Assembly (NCBI RefSeq): GCF_014831675.1
Contig: NZ_VJXY01000043.1
Coordinates: forward strand, 1 to 64,000
Reading direction: 5' to 3'
Origin: Komarekiella delphini-convector SJRDD-AB1
GTDB lineage: Bacteria; Cyanobacteriota; Cyanobacteriia; Cyanobacteriales; Nostocaceae
Length of the DNA stretch: 64,000 nt
Positions within the stretch are counted from its first letter, which is position 1; each line of letters starts with the position of its first letter. Below are positions 8,585-17,807 of the stretch, piece by piece. Position numbers and translations under genes: made by a program. A model generated the notes under the pieces. It was not told the DNA's origin. It saw only the letters and a list, made by a program, of their open reading frames with translations, and did not search any database.

Positions 8585-10348
8585 ATGTTCAAAGTTTTGT
8601 GGGATTACGGGCTAATTATCCCAGCCCTTGTTAATGGATTTTTTATCCTGTCTTCAGCTGCACTTGCTGCTGAAATGCCGAATTTATCTGAGCCTAGATC
8701 AGAGATTGAGAAAATTTCCCCAAATAATAGTGCAAACCTTGTTACTAAATCGATTCAGGCTGAATTTAATCAAATTGCCAATGCAGAAATCATCAAAACG
8801 CCAGACTCATCACTCCAAAAAGGGAGCTTACTTTCTCAGAAGACTTTAACAAATCAAAACGAACCCATAGGACAAGTTACATCTGTTTCTGAGTTATCTG
8901 ATGTTCAGCCTACAGATTGGGCATTTCAAGCTTTACAGTCTTTAGTTGAGCGTTATGGCTGCATAGCTGGATACCCAAACGGTGATTTTCGGGGAAACCA
9001 AGCCTTAACACGCTACGAATTTGCGGCGGGATTGAATGCTTGTCTCAACAGAGTTAACGAGCTGATTGCTAGTAGCACTGAGAGTTTAGTCACAAAAGAA
9101 GATTTGGCTACTTTGCAAAATTTACGAGAACAATTTGCATCGGAACTGACAGCGTTGCGAGGTAGGCTTGATAGCTTGGAACAGCGTCAAGCTAAAGTAG
9201 AAGCTAATCAGTTTTCGACAACCACCAAATTGGTAGGTGATGCGACATTTGTGGTGGCTGATACATTTGGCGATCGCGCCAATAATACCCCAGCCAATGA
9301 CACTGAGGACAGCACCAATACCATTTTTGCCTACCGTGCCAGACTAAACTTTCAAACTAGTTTTACTGGTAGAGATCAACTCACAACGGTATTGACACTT
9401 GGTAACGCTATCCCTAACTTGACAAGCTCTACGGGAACCGCAATGACCCGTTTTACCTTTGATACTGATGGTAGAGAAGGAACATATCTGAGTCAGTTAG
9501 TATATCGTTTTCCAGTAGGTAGTCAAGCTACTGTCTGGGTAGGGACTAGAGCGCTGCAACCAGCTATTTTTACACCAACCTTAAATGCTTCAGTTGGTGG
9601 GCTAAATGGTGCTGCTTCGCGGTTCGCAACATTCAACCCTACTATTTACCGGCCTGGTTTTGATGGTGCTGGCGCAGCTTTTGCATACAAGTTCAGCGAT
9701 CAATTACAAGTAAACTTGGGTTATATCACCTTTGATGGTCAAGCTAATCTCCCAGACGAAGGTAACGGATTCTTCAATGGCAACCATCTCGCGCTAGCTC
9801 AGTTAACCATATCACCTACTCGTCAATTAGATATTGGTCTTACTTACGTCCGTAAATACTTTGGTAATGGAGCTTTTAATCTTACTGGTGGGACAGGTAG
9901 CGCCTTCGCTAGAAATCCATTTGGGCAAAACGCTACTACAACTGATAATTTTGGACTGCAATTTAACTGGCGAGCTAGTTCTCGGTTTCATTTAGGTGGC
10001 TGGTTTGGCTATACTCTCGCTAATCAGCTAGCTAATGGTGATAGCAATGCAACTATTATCAATGCTGCGCTCACTCTTGCGTTTCCAGACTTGTTTAAAG
10101 AAGGTAATGTAGGTGGAATTATCGTTGGTGTACCGCCGAAAGTGACTAGCAGTGATTATCGCCCTACACCCACAGCCCCTCTCCGACAAGACCAAGACAC
10201 TTCTTTGCATTTAGAGACTTTTTATTCCTACAGGGTAAATAACAACATCCGAATTATCCCAAGTTTGTACCTAATTACCAAGCCTGAACATAATGATGCC
10301 AACGATCCGATTTGGGTGGGTTCTCTCCGCACTACCTTTACTTTCTAG
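8585..10348 (+). CDS. cyanobacterial SLH-domain porin (OprB/iron-uptake porin family)
   Basis: The 587-residue protein has the layout of cyanobacterial major outer-membrane porins: a signal peptide (about residues 1-29, cleavage near SAALAAE), an SLH domain (about 103-155, with SDVQPTDWAFQALQSL and GYPNGDFRGN) that contacts peptidoglycan-linked polymer, a coiled coil (about 170-205), and a beta-barrel ending in the typical terminal Phe (TTFTF). It sits just upstream of the SsuC/SsuB-type permease and ATPase, and operator-like repeats occur both before and after it. This suggests a porin dedicated to entry of sulfonates or similar anions through the outer membrane. The iron-uptake label used for the family is not supported by this context. 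Confidence 0.9.
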   Translation: MFKVLWDYGLIIPALVNGFFILSSAALAAEMPNLSEPRSEIEKISPNNSANLVTKSIQAEFNQIANAEIIKTPDSSLQKGSLLSQKTLTNQNEPIGQVTSVSELSDVQPTDWAFQALQSLVERYGCIAGYPNGDFRGNQALTRYEFAAGLNACLNRVNELIASSTESLVTKEDLATLQNLREQFASELTALRGRLDSLEQRQAKVEANQFSTTTKLVGDATFVVADTFGDRANNTPANDTEDSTNTIFAYRARLNFQTSFTGRDQLTTVLTLGNAIPNLTSSTGTAMTRFTFDTDGREGTYLSQLVYRFPVGSQATVWVGTRALQPAIFTPTLNASVGGLNGAASRFATFNPTIYRPGFDGAGAAFAYKFSDQLQVNLGYITFDGQANLPDEGNGFFNGNHLALAQLTISPTRQLDIGLTYVRKYFGNGAFNLTGGTGSAFARNPFGQNATTTDNFGLQFNWRASSRFHLGGWFGYTLANQLANGDSNATIINAALTLAFPDLFKEGNVGGIIVGVPPKVTSSDYRPTPTAPLRQDQDTSLHLETFYSYRVNNNIRIIPSLYLITKPEHNDANDPIWVGSLRTTFTF

Positions 10349-10463
10349 CAAACTAACGAAGGGAACTGAGCATGAACACTTGTCTTACTCACTCCTGATT
10401 CTCTCTAATTCAGAAATGTAAGGGTTGATTTTTACGTAATTTCGTGTAGAATTCTGACTATAA

Positions 10464-10493
10464 ACTACGGTAATTCGGTCAAGTTGCAGTATT
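10464..10493. promoter_or_regulatory. candidate sulfur-regulon operator, site 2 (ABC permease)
   Basis: ACTACGGTAATT and AGTTGCAGTATT are arranged as an imperfect inverted repeat around CGGTCA. A second inverted repeat, AGTATTT and AAATACT with a 5-base gap (10488-10506), overlaps its right edge. The site is about 150 bases upstream of the permease start. Confidence 0.55.
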
Positions 10494-10641
10494 TAGACAA
10501 AATACTTTAGCAGTAAAGCATTTATTTCGGCTTATTCTCTACCTATTTGCGTATAACAAACACACGTAATGCCTACGTATTCAATCCTACTGATAAAACA
10601 GCCCTTAATAAAAACTTTGTCAAATCAGTAATTAACACCTT

Positions 10642-11469
10642 ATGACTATTACCCTCAAAAAGATTAAAAGTAGCGAAAAATCCCTAGAAGCAGTATTCAA
10701 CAACAAATTTGCTGATAAAATCATCCCTTGGATAGTACCTTTTATAGTGCTACTACTTTGGGAAATTGCTTCCAGAACTGATTTACTTTCCAGCAGAATT
10801 CTTCCAGCACCAAGTAGCGTAGTTTTTACGGCATTTAAGTTAGCTTCAACTGGAGAGCTATTCCAACACATGGGAATCAGTGCTACACGCGCTATATCTG
10901 GTTTTATCATTGGTGGCGGAATTGGCTTTATTTTAGGATTACTCACCGGATTTTCTCGCATTGCAGAACAATTATTAGACAGTTCCTTGCAAATGCTGCG
11001 GACTATTCCCAACTTGGCATTAATTCCCCTAGTAATTTTATGGTTTGGAATTGGCGATCAAGCTAGATTATTCCTAGTTTCTATAGGTGTGTTTTTTCCC
11101 ATTTACCTTAATACCTATCATGGAATTCGTAGTGTAGACCCTCAACTCATTGAAATGGGTAGAGTTTATGGCTTAAAAACATCTCAACTCTTGTGGCAAA
11201 TTGTTTTTCCAGGAGCTTTATCTTCAATTTTAATTGGTGTCCGCTTTTCCTTGGGTATTATGTGGCTATCTTTAATTGTCGCCGAACAAATTGCAGCAGA
11301 TTCGGGCATCGGTTATATGGCAATGAATGCCCGTGAGTTTATGCAAACAGACGTTGTAGTGTTAAGCATTATCATCTATGCACTGTTAGGTAAACTAGCA
11401 AATTCCATCGCTAAAGCTCTAGAAAATAAATTTTTATCATGGAATCCTAACTATACATCTGCTGGATAA
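10642..11469 (+). CDS. ssuC: ABC transporter permease, aliphatic sulfonate/nitrate/taurine type
   Basis: This 275-residue inner-membrane protein matches the BPD_transp_1 permeases of the SsuC/TauC/NrtB group. Hydrophobic segments start with IIPWIVPFIVLLLWEIA (about 28-45). The early loop has SSRILPAPSSVV, typical of sulfonate/nitrate permeases. The coupling (EAA) loop falls in YGLKTSQLLWQIVFPGALSSIL at about 172-193. It forms a two-gene unit with the ATPase downstream. No binding-protein gene adjoins it, but three intact SsuA-like lipoproteins elsewhere in the window could feed it. The symbol reflects family resemblance; substrate range is inferred. Confidence 0.88.
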   Translation: MTITLKKIKSSEKSLEAVFNNKFADKIIPWIVPFIVLLLWEIASRTDLLSSRILPAPSSVVFTAFKLASTGELFQHMGISATRAISGFIIGGGIGFILGLLTGFSRIAEQLLDSSLQMLRTIPNLALIPLVILWFGIGDQARLFLVSIGVFFPIYLNTYHGIRSVDPQLIEMGRVYGLKTSQLLWQIVFPGALSSILIGVRFSLGIMWLSLIVAEQIAADSGIGYMAMNAREFMQTDVVVLSIIIYALLGKLANSIAKALENKFLSWNPNYTSAG

Positions 11470-11585
11470 AAGCTTAGGTCAAAAATTAAAACTTTTTTAA
11501 TTTTTGACTTTTATTAATTGATGGCAAAAAAGCCCAAGTTCAGTAACTTAATCACTCAAAAATATCTCAATAAGGAAAAAATTAC

Positions 11586-12353
11586 ATGGTTTTAAATATA
11601 CAAGGCTCACAACTCAATATTTTGGGTTTAAGCAAAGTTTTTGGAAATAAAACTGTCTTAAACTCAATAAATCTAGAAGTAGCACCAGGAGAATTTATTG
11701 CTATTGTGGGGCGTAGTGGTTGCGGTAAAAGTACCTTACTACGCCTAGTGTCTGGGTTAGATAAACCTACTACAGGCGGCATATTATTAGATGGAGAACC
11801 ACTACGTAAGCTTAGTCATTCTGTAAGAGTGATGTTTCAAGACCCCCGGTTACTACCTTGGAAATGTGTGATAGATAATGTAGGTCTAGGTTTGCAAGAA
11901 AATTGGCGTGCAAAAGCTGCGCGGGTATTAGAACAAGTCGGACTCAAAGATAGAGCTGATGAATGGCCTTACGTGTTATCTGGAGGACAACGACAACGGG
12001 TAGCATTAGCTAGAGCCTTGGTGAGTCAACCACAACTATTACTACTTGATGAGCCTTTAGGAGCATTGGATGCGTTAACTCGCTTAGAAATGCAACATTT
12101 AATCGAAGATATGTGGCAACAGAGAGGCTTTACGGCGTTTTTAGTTACCCATGATGTAGAGGAAGCTGTAGCGCTGGCAGACAGAGTGATAGTAATTGAA
12201 GAAGGACGGGTTGCGTTAGATTTACCTGTAAGATTGTCGCGTCCACGAGACAGAGCTAGTGAAGTATTTGTAAATATCAGAGAAGCAGTACTACAACAAG
12301 TTATGAATAATGAAGACACTCGCGCACATCAATTATTGCAAATGAGCCATTAA
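11586..12353 (+). CDS. ssuB: ABC transporter ATP-binding protein, sulfonate type
   Basis: The 255-residue protein has all motifs of an importer ATPase: Walker [10 protein letters not shown] (42-50), Q-loop in [11 protein letters not shown] (84-93), signature LSGGQ (131-135), Walker B LLLLDEP (151-157) and the H-loop His189. The Q-loop variant DPRLLPW is characteristic of the SsuB/TauB/NrtD group. It follows the permease after 116 bases that contain no clear terminator. A start with AAGGAAAAA about 10 bases upstream supports the ATG at 11586. It powers uptake of sulfonates or related anions together with the permease. Confidence 0.9.
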   Translation: MVLNIQGSQLNILGLSKVFGNKTVLNSINLEVAPGEFIAIVGRSGCGKSTLLRLVSGLDKPTTGGILLDGEPLRKLSHSVRVMFQDPRLLPWKCVIDNVGLGLQENWRAKAARVLEQVGLKDRADEWPYVLSGGQRQRVALARALVSQPQLLLLDEPLGALDALTRLEMQHLIEDMWQQRGFTAFLVTHDVEEAVALADRVIVIEEGRVALDLPVRLSRPRDRASEVFVNIREAVLQQVMNNEDTRAHQLLQMSH

Positions 12354-12430
12354 TACTTTAGCTTTAAGTGGATATCTCATCTAATGAAAAGTGCTGAGTT
12401 CCGAGTGCTGAGTTAAAAGACCGCCCACAA

Positions 12431-12522
12431 GCGAAAAGTTCTGCGAAGAGAAGTTGCCAGGAGGGTTTCCCTCCAAGCTAACTTCGGGGAGGGTTTCCCT
12501 CCGCAGGAAACTTTTCAAGACA
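12431..12522. repeat. branched palindromic repeat, AAAAGTT family copy 1
   Basis: Outer arms GCGAAAAGTTCTGCG and CGCAGGAAACTTTTC enclose two GGAGGGTTTCCCTCC hairpins, one of which is itself enclosed by GAAGTT and AACTTC. It shares its outer arms with copies at 47002, 50847, 52851 and 60577. Confidence 0.75.
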
Positions 12523-12580
12523 GTGGTGGGTTCAAGCCCCCACTAATTGCAATTGTGAATTATAAATTATTAACTATGAA

Positions 12581-13033
12581 TTAGATTAACTCTGGTAGCC
12601 AGTAATACTCAACATTAGGTTGACTATTGATTTTGTTGGTTGACATATTACTAAATTGGAACTCATGCTTTTCGTAAAATGCACAAGCTCGAATATTTTC
12701 TTGCAAAGTGTGAAGCTTCAATCCTGTGGGACAAATAGTTTTTGCTTTCTCAAGCAAAGCTGAACCAATACCCCGATTCTAATAAGTTTTGTCTACAAAA
12801 AGCTGGCTTAACCATTTTTCTTCTCGGATGATGACAACAAAACCGACAATTTTCTTTTCAACTTCAGCAATCCAAATATCACCGTGTACAGCTAGGTCAT
12901 CACGAAAACGAGCTTTCCACGCAATATATGGCTGTGGATGTTGAATATGGATAAAAGTTTGATGCCAAGTTCGATACCAAAGTTGAACAGTATTTTCTAA
13001 ATCATCAGTTTGGTATGGACGAATTGTAATCAT
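12581..13033 (-). pseudogene. GNAT acetyltransferase with one amber stop
   Basis: The frame from the ATG at 13033 begins MITIRPYQTDDLENTVQLWY and gives a typical GNAT fold up to WLSQLFVDKTY. A TAG at 12781-12779 interrupts it. Read through, the same frame continues with NRGIGSALLEKAK, which completes the acetyl-CoA-binding motif (Q/R-x-x-G-x-G/A), and then with a normal C-terminal half ending PELI at 12581. A single CAG to TAG change at the Gln of the motif explains the break. Full length would be about 150 residues, normal for the family. Confidence 0.85.
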
Positions 13034-13073
13034 AATTAAATATCAAATTAGTATTTAAATTCATCCTCGGTTT

Positions 13074-14387
13074 TCATTTAACTGGAGTGATTAAACCCAA
13101 TTCTAAATAAAGTGGAGATACTATATTTTTTATTTTTGGCAATTTTCTTATAAATATATAAGCTCCAATTAAACAACAGATACCACCAAATAATAAAGCA
13201 TTATTTACTCCTATTTTACTAGCTAATCCTCCAAAAAATAAATTACCGAATGGTAAGATTCCTAAAAAACCTGTTGTGAATATACTTGTGACTCTCCCCC
13301 GCTTAGTTTCATCCACTAGAATTAATTGCACAAAGTTACTAATAGCTGCCAAGGTAAGCGTATTATTCATGCCGACAATGAAAATTAATACTAGGCAAGT
13401 GTGTAAATTATGAGAGCGAGAAAACAATATTAAACCTAAACCTAAAACCGTAGCAGAATACGCTATGACGTTTACTAATCCTGTGGCTTGTTTCCTTAAA
13501 ATCAGATAAAGTCCAGCAATTATCGAACCTAGTGCGGAAGCAGTCATCAAAAAACCCATAGTTTCTGCATCACCATTTAAGATTTCTCTTACGAAAACAG
13601 GGATGAGGTTAACATGGGTCATAACCATAAAACAAATCACAATTTGTAAGGTTAAAACATACCTGATGGGGAGGAAATTATAGGCGAAAGCAAAACCTTC
13701 TTTTAAATTTTGGAAAATATTTGTGTTTTTTAGTGAATAACTATTAGACACTGATTTAATTTGAGTAGCTAATATAGCAAAAATAAAAGGTACATAACTG
13801 ATACTATCGACCAAAAAACATGAAGCTGCTCCAAACCTAGCAAGTAGTAATCCTCCTATCATAGGACTGACAAACTTTGCTGTATTAATTAAGAATGAAT
13901 GAATAGAAATGGCACTGTAAGTATCTGCTTTGTTATCCACCAATCTAGGAATAGTTACTAAACGTGCTGGTAAATCAAACGCTTTGACAGTTCCTTGCAT
14001 GATACCGATGATAATAATCCACGTCACGGTAATATGACTGTTAATAGTGAGAAAAGTAAGAGTAGAAGATAGCAAAATAGATGCTAGCTGAGTAGCTAAT
14101 AATACATATCGTAAATTCCAACGATCTAATAATACGCCCACCAATGGTGTAATAATCAAACCCATAAATTGATTTGTGAAACCAACTACACCAACTAACA
14201 TGGCTGAATTAGTGATTTGATAAACCATCCATACTAGGGCGATTTGAGTCATCCAAGAGCCAAAGAAAGATACGCTTTCTCCAATTACAAAACAACAAAC
14301 ATTTGGAGATTTAAGAGCAGGTGGAATATGCAAAGAAGTAAACAATCGTTTGTCTACTTCAGAACTTTTTTTATGACTTGGTTGCAT
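13074..14387 (-). CDS. MFS transporter (MFS_3/EntS-like)
   Basis: This 437-residue inner-membrane protein has about 12 hydrophobic segments and an MFS motif-A-like loop, GVLLDRWNLRYVLL, after helix 2. It resembles the MFS_3 group of drug or siderophore exporters. Helix-rich parts include FFGSWMTQIALVWMVYQ and LFGGICCLIGAYIFI. A related but interrupted MFS gene lies at 36974-38269, and the two share segments such as ESKRGRV and GNLxxG. The cargo is unknown; in the island it may export a product of sulfur metabolism or a toxic substrate. Confidence 0.88.
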   Translation of the reverse strand: MQPSHKKSSEVDKRLFTSLHIPPALKSPNVCCFVIGESVSFFGSWMTQIALVWMVYQITNSAMLVGVVGFTNQFMGLIITPLVGVLLDRWNLRYVLLATQLASILLSSTLTFLTINSHITVTWIIIIGIMQGTVKAFDLPARLVTIPRLVDNKADTYSAISIHSFLINTAKFVSPMIGGLLLARFGAASCFLVDSISYVPFIFAILATQIKSVSNSYSLKNTNIFQNLKEGFAFAYNFLPIRYVLTLQIVICFMVMTHVNLIPVFVREILNGDAETMGFLMTASALGSIIAGLYLILRKQATGLVNVIAYSATVLGLGLILFSRSHNLHTCLVLIFIVGMNNTLTLAAISNFVQLILVDETKRGRVTSIFTTGFLGILPFGNLFFGGLASKIGVNNALLFGGICCLIGAYIFIRKLPKIKNIVSPLYLELGLITPVK

Positions 14388-14635
14388 GAGTATTTTCAGT
14401 GGGGAGACTTGAGCCGATTTTTGGATGAAAAGTTCACTGATTTTGTTATTTTTTCACCAAATTATTGAGACAATATTAGAAGTACTTAAATTTAGATAGA
14501 CGTAAAGTTAGCATACTTAGCATATTCTGACAAGGATACTGAGGCTATAGATTTGGGACTTTGCTCATAACGCACCCTACAAAACAGGGTTTGGGGATGT
14601 GCGATCGCCTGCCAACAGTTCACGAATAATTATTT

Positions 14636-14740
14636 ATGATGATCAAAGCAATCCTTTTTGATTTAGACGGTACTCTCCTAGACCGAGAAACTCCACTCCA
14701 GCAATTTATTACAGATCAATACGATCACTTTAGCCCATAA
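14636..14740 (+). pseudogene. HAD hydrolase N-terminal remnant
   Basis: A 34-codon frame starts MMIKAILFDLDGTLLDRE, which is the catalytic motif I (DxDGT) of HAD phosphatases, and stops after DHFSP. No continuation of a HAD protein is visible in any frame before 15043. It is a 5' fragment of a lost gene. Its promoter region, with a GCGATCGC site, is retained. Confidence 0.7.
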
Positions 14741-14848
14741 TATATTTAGTTTTACTAAGATTTAGTCTACCTCAAATTTTGGTTTACGTATACTTTACTT
14801 CCTAAGCACTTGTATTGTAGCTGTGACTATGCAATAATATCAAGCAAA

Positions 14849-14878
14849 TCTACGATAAGTCGGTAGATGAATCGTATT
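14849..14878. promoter_or_regulatory. candidate sulfur-regulon operator, site 3 (amidohydrolase 2)
   Basis: TCTACGATAAGT, spacer CGGTAG and ATGAATCGTATT fit the 12-6-12 architecture, with 7 of 12 arm positions complementary. The spacer begins CGGT as at 10476 and 35206. It is about 165 bases upstream of the amidohydrolase start. The surrounding 14741-15042 stretch otherwise shows no gene. Confidence 0.45.
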
Positions 14879-15042
14879 TATAGCTTCTGGCACAAGTCTT
14901 ATACACACAAAGTAATCAGTGAGAACGCGAATACAGTAATACAACTCCAGTTGATATCGAGTTGAAAATTTTGATTTTCGCTTGGTCGTAAAGCTTGATT
15001 TTGCTCAAAGTTGACGGTCATCTTAACTATGGAGACATAATC

Positions 15043-16554
15043 ATGACAATTGCCCTTGAACGCCCTACTAAAAAGTCTCGTTCTGCACAGATTCGGGAGC
15101 AACTCGGTTATCCCATCATTGATACCGATGTGCATACCCAAGAATTTGAACCAGCCTTTCTTGATTATTTAGCTCAAGTGGGTGGCGCTAAACTTGCCGA
15201 TAGCTTCCGAGATCATTTACCGGGTGCTGGACGTTATCGTTGGTTCCAGCAAACTTGGGAAGAACGTCATACTTACCGCACTGCTCGTCCTCCCTTTTGG
15301 GGGCGTCCTACAAAAGACACTCTAAACCTTGCTACTATTAGCTTGCCGAAGCTACTGCATGAACGTTTGCAAGAAGCTGGGACAGATTTTGCTGTACTGT
15401 ATCCCAACTTAGCAACCCTAGCACCGCAAATTAAAAACGAAGAAATGCGTCGAGCAGTTTGTCGTGCCGCCAACCTCTATCATGCAGATATATTCCGGCC
15501 ATACTCCGATCGCCTAACTCCCATTGCTACTATTCCTCTCAACACACCAGAAGAGGGGATAGAAGAATTGGAATATGCAGTCAAAGAACTAGGCTTGAAA
15601 GCCATTCAAATTCCTGGTTATGTTACCCGCGTTATTCCTGGCTTCGAGAAATATCCTGACGAAGTACAAAGAGAAGCAACTTGGATTGATAACTTTGCTC
15701 TGGATAGCGCCTACGATTACGATCGCTTCTGGGCCAAATGCGTAGAGCTAAAAGTTGTCCCCACTACTCACGCATCCGGTATGGGTTGGACATCTCGCCG
15801 TTCGATTTCCAACTATCAATATAATCACATTGGACACTTTGCCTCGGCTGCGGAAGCTTTTTGTAAAGCACTGTTCTTCGGTGGTGTGACTCATCGTTTC
15901 CCAACTCTCAGATTTGCTTTTCTAGAAGGTGGTTCAGCTTGGGGTGCTAGTCTCTATACAGATCTCATCTGGCATTGGGAAACTCGTAACCCAGAGATTT
16001 TACAGAACAATCATCCTGGTAATGTGAATCGGGAAGAATTACAGGAATTGTTCACTCGTTATGGTGGTAAAGAATTCCAAAATCGTTTTGATGAAATTGG
16101 TAGCGGTCTAGGTTTTCACGGGAAATACTTTGCACCTGAAGATCCTGGTGAATTGAATGAATTTGCGGCGGCGGGAATTACCAAAGCGGAAGATGTACGC
16201 GTTAGCGAAGCTCCTCCCTAGGAGGCTCGCTTCCTCAATCACTTCTACTTCGGTACAGAATCAGACGATACCCGTGTGGCTTATGCCTTCCATCAAAAAG
16301 CTAATCCTTTTGGCGACAGAGTAAAAGCTTTTTTGGGTTCTGATTCTGGTCACTGGGATGTACCTGATATTACAGCTGTTACCTCCAACGCTTACAGCAT
16401 GGTAGAACGCGGTATCCTCAGCGAAGAAGACTTGCGACACTTCTTATCTATCCATCCTTTGGAGTTGTACACCAGTCTCAATCGTGACTTCTTCAAGGGT
16501 ACAGCGATCGAGAAAGCAGCAGAAGAATATTTAGCGACTAATACTCGCGCTTAG
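15043..16554 (+). pseudogene. amidohydrolase family gene interrupted by a 24-nt repeat
   Basis: The ATG at 15043, preceded by GGAG, starts a protein very similar to the amidohydrolase at 3780-5318: DTDVHTQEFEPAFLDYL near the start, TTHASGMGWTSRRSISNY in the middle and SGHWDVPDITA near the end. After AGITKAEDVR the frame gains extra codons including TAG at 16219-16221, then resumes in the same frame with FLNHFYFGTESDD and ends at 16554 with ATNTRA. Compared with the paralogue, the insert adds exactly 8 codons. Without it the protein would be about 495 residues. It is probably inactive unless the stop is bypassed. The insertion lies before the last third, which contains conserved His and Asp residues. 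Confidence 0.85.
16202..16225. repeat. 24-nt small dispersed repeat inside amidohydrolase gene
   Basis: The inserted bases form a short palindrome (AGCGA with TCGCT, CTCCT with AGGAG) of the GCGTTAGCGAAGC type that recurs at many places in the window, for example 16810 and 63815. Removing 24 nt leaves GCGCTCGC, one base from the HIP1 octamer. It carries the in-frame TAG. Confidence 0.75.
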
Positions 16555-16647
16555 GACAAGTTTGTGTACCTGATGCCTTAACTCCGCCATCTACGCCGAA
16601 GGTGGGCAATGTCCACCTTCTTATCTTGAAAATGGGGAATGACCTGT

Positions 16648-16801
16648 TTATTAAACCTCTTGCAAAAGTCAAACAGTTAGGCATGTCATTCTGTAGCAAG
16701 ATCCCGCAGGGTGCGGAACGTAGTGAACAGAAGAATCTCACTCAGATGTTGAGCGGAGCGAAACATGACATTTTAAGCATTTATGCAAGAGGTCTATTAT
16801 A
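16648..16801. mobile_element. MITE-like element with imperfect terminal inverted repeats
   Basis: About 150 bases are bounded by ACCTCTTGCA (from 16655) and its complement TGCAAGAGGT (to 16793), each flanked by matching TTAT-rich bases. A second, inner inverted pair is ATGTCAT and ATGACAT. It lies in a 400-base gene-free stretch (16555-16954). No protein is encoded. A partial match to the right end (TCTTGCATAAAT) occurs near 5345. Confidence 0.5.
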
Positions 16802-16954
16802 AAAATTCTGCGTTAGCGTTGGCGGAGCCTCTCGTAGAGAAGGTATCGCAGTTTAATAGGAACTAGAGAGTAAGATTTATGCGATACCCAATATCTCTTC
16901 GAGTCTCTTTCAGTATGGAATTGTAGATGAACTTGGTAGGCACAAGATTGAGTT

Positions 16955-17704
16955 ATGGTAAGAAAATTAAATGATAAAGTAGCTATTATTACCGGAGCTT
17001 CTGCGGGAATTGGTGAAGCTACGGCCATTGCCTTAGCAGCAGAAGGGGCAAAAGTAGTAATTGCAGCCAGAAGAAGCGATCGCCTAGAAGCATTAGCAAA
17101 ACTTATCGAATCCAGCGGTGGACAAGCATTACCCATAGTTACCGATATCACCGACGAAACCCAAGCTAACAACCTCATCCACAAAGCAAATGCAGAGTTA
17201 GGGCGAGTTGATATTTTAGTGAACAACGCAGGTGTAGCCCTGACAGGTAACATTGATGGCGGTAATACTTCAGACTGGCGACGGATGTTTGATGTCAATA
17301 TCTTCGGATTGCTTTATGCTACCCATGCAGTTCTACCAATTTTCAAAGCTCAAGGTGGAGGACATATAGTTAATATTTCATCAGTAGCAGGTCGTTTGGC
17401 CCGTGCAGGTGTCGGGATATACAATGCAACCAAATGGGGTGTAAATGCCATATCTGAATCTTTGCGGCAAGAAGTGTTGAAAGATAACATCCGCGTCACT
17501 ATTATTGAGCCTGGTTTAGTAAATACAGAAATCAACAATTATATTACTGACCCCATATCTAAACAGATTAGTGAAGAACGGCGCAAATCAATCAAAGCTT
17601 TGGAAAGTGAGGATATTGCCAGAGCGATCGCTTATGCTGTAACTCAACCACCCCACGTTAATGTTAACGAAATTCTCATTAGACCAACTCAGCAAGAACG
17701 GTAA
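16955..17704 (+). CDS. short-chain dehydrogenase/reductase
   Basis: This 249-residue protein is a classical SDR. The cofactor motif TGASAGIG is at residues 13-20, NNAG at 90-93, the catalytic Ser in NISSVAG at about 140-146, and YNATK gives Tyr156 and Lys160. The AARRS after strand 2 suggests NADP preference. It is related to the YdfG-like group acting on 3-hydroxy acids and similar alcohols. The gene precedes the sulfonate-binding lipoprotein gene by about 100 bases, and the operator-like site lies between them, so it is probably a separate unit. Confidence 0.92.
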   Translation: MVRKLNDKVAIITGASAGIGEATAIALAAEGAKVVIAARRSDRLEALAKLIESSGGQALPIVTDITDETQANNLIHKANAELGRVDILVNNAGVALTGNIDGGNTSDWRRMFDVNIFGLLYATHAVLPIFKAQGGGHIVNISSVAGRLARAGVGIYNATKWGVNAISESLRQEVLKDNIRVTIIEPGLVNTEINNYITDPISKQISEERRKSIKALESEDIARAIAYAVTQPPHVNVNEILIRPTQQER

Positions 17705-17751
17705 TTGGATCTTGCATTTGCGGCTTATCTATGTGAATATTCTATAAATAA

Positions 17752-17781
17752 AATACGGTAAATTGCTTGATTTATCGTAGT
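17752..17781. promoter_or_regulatory. candidate sulfur-regulon operator, site 4 (ssuA-like gene)
   Basis: AATACGGTAAAT, spacer TGCTTG and ATTTATCGTAGT are complementary at 10 of 12 arm positions, one of the two best sites in the window. It ends 26 bases before the start codon of the binding protein, where a repressor or activator would overlap the promoter. Confidence 0.65.
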
Positions 17782-17807
17782 ATTAAATTTAATTATAGAA
17801 TAAATGT

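Noticed and set aside
12779-12781. Amber stop as pyrrolysine or suppressor-dependent codon
   Set aside because: Other interrupted genes use TAA and TGA, so a specific recoding system is not supported.
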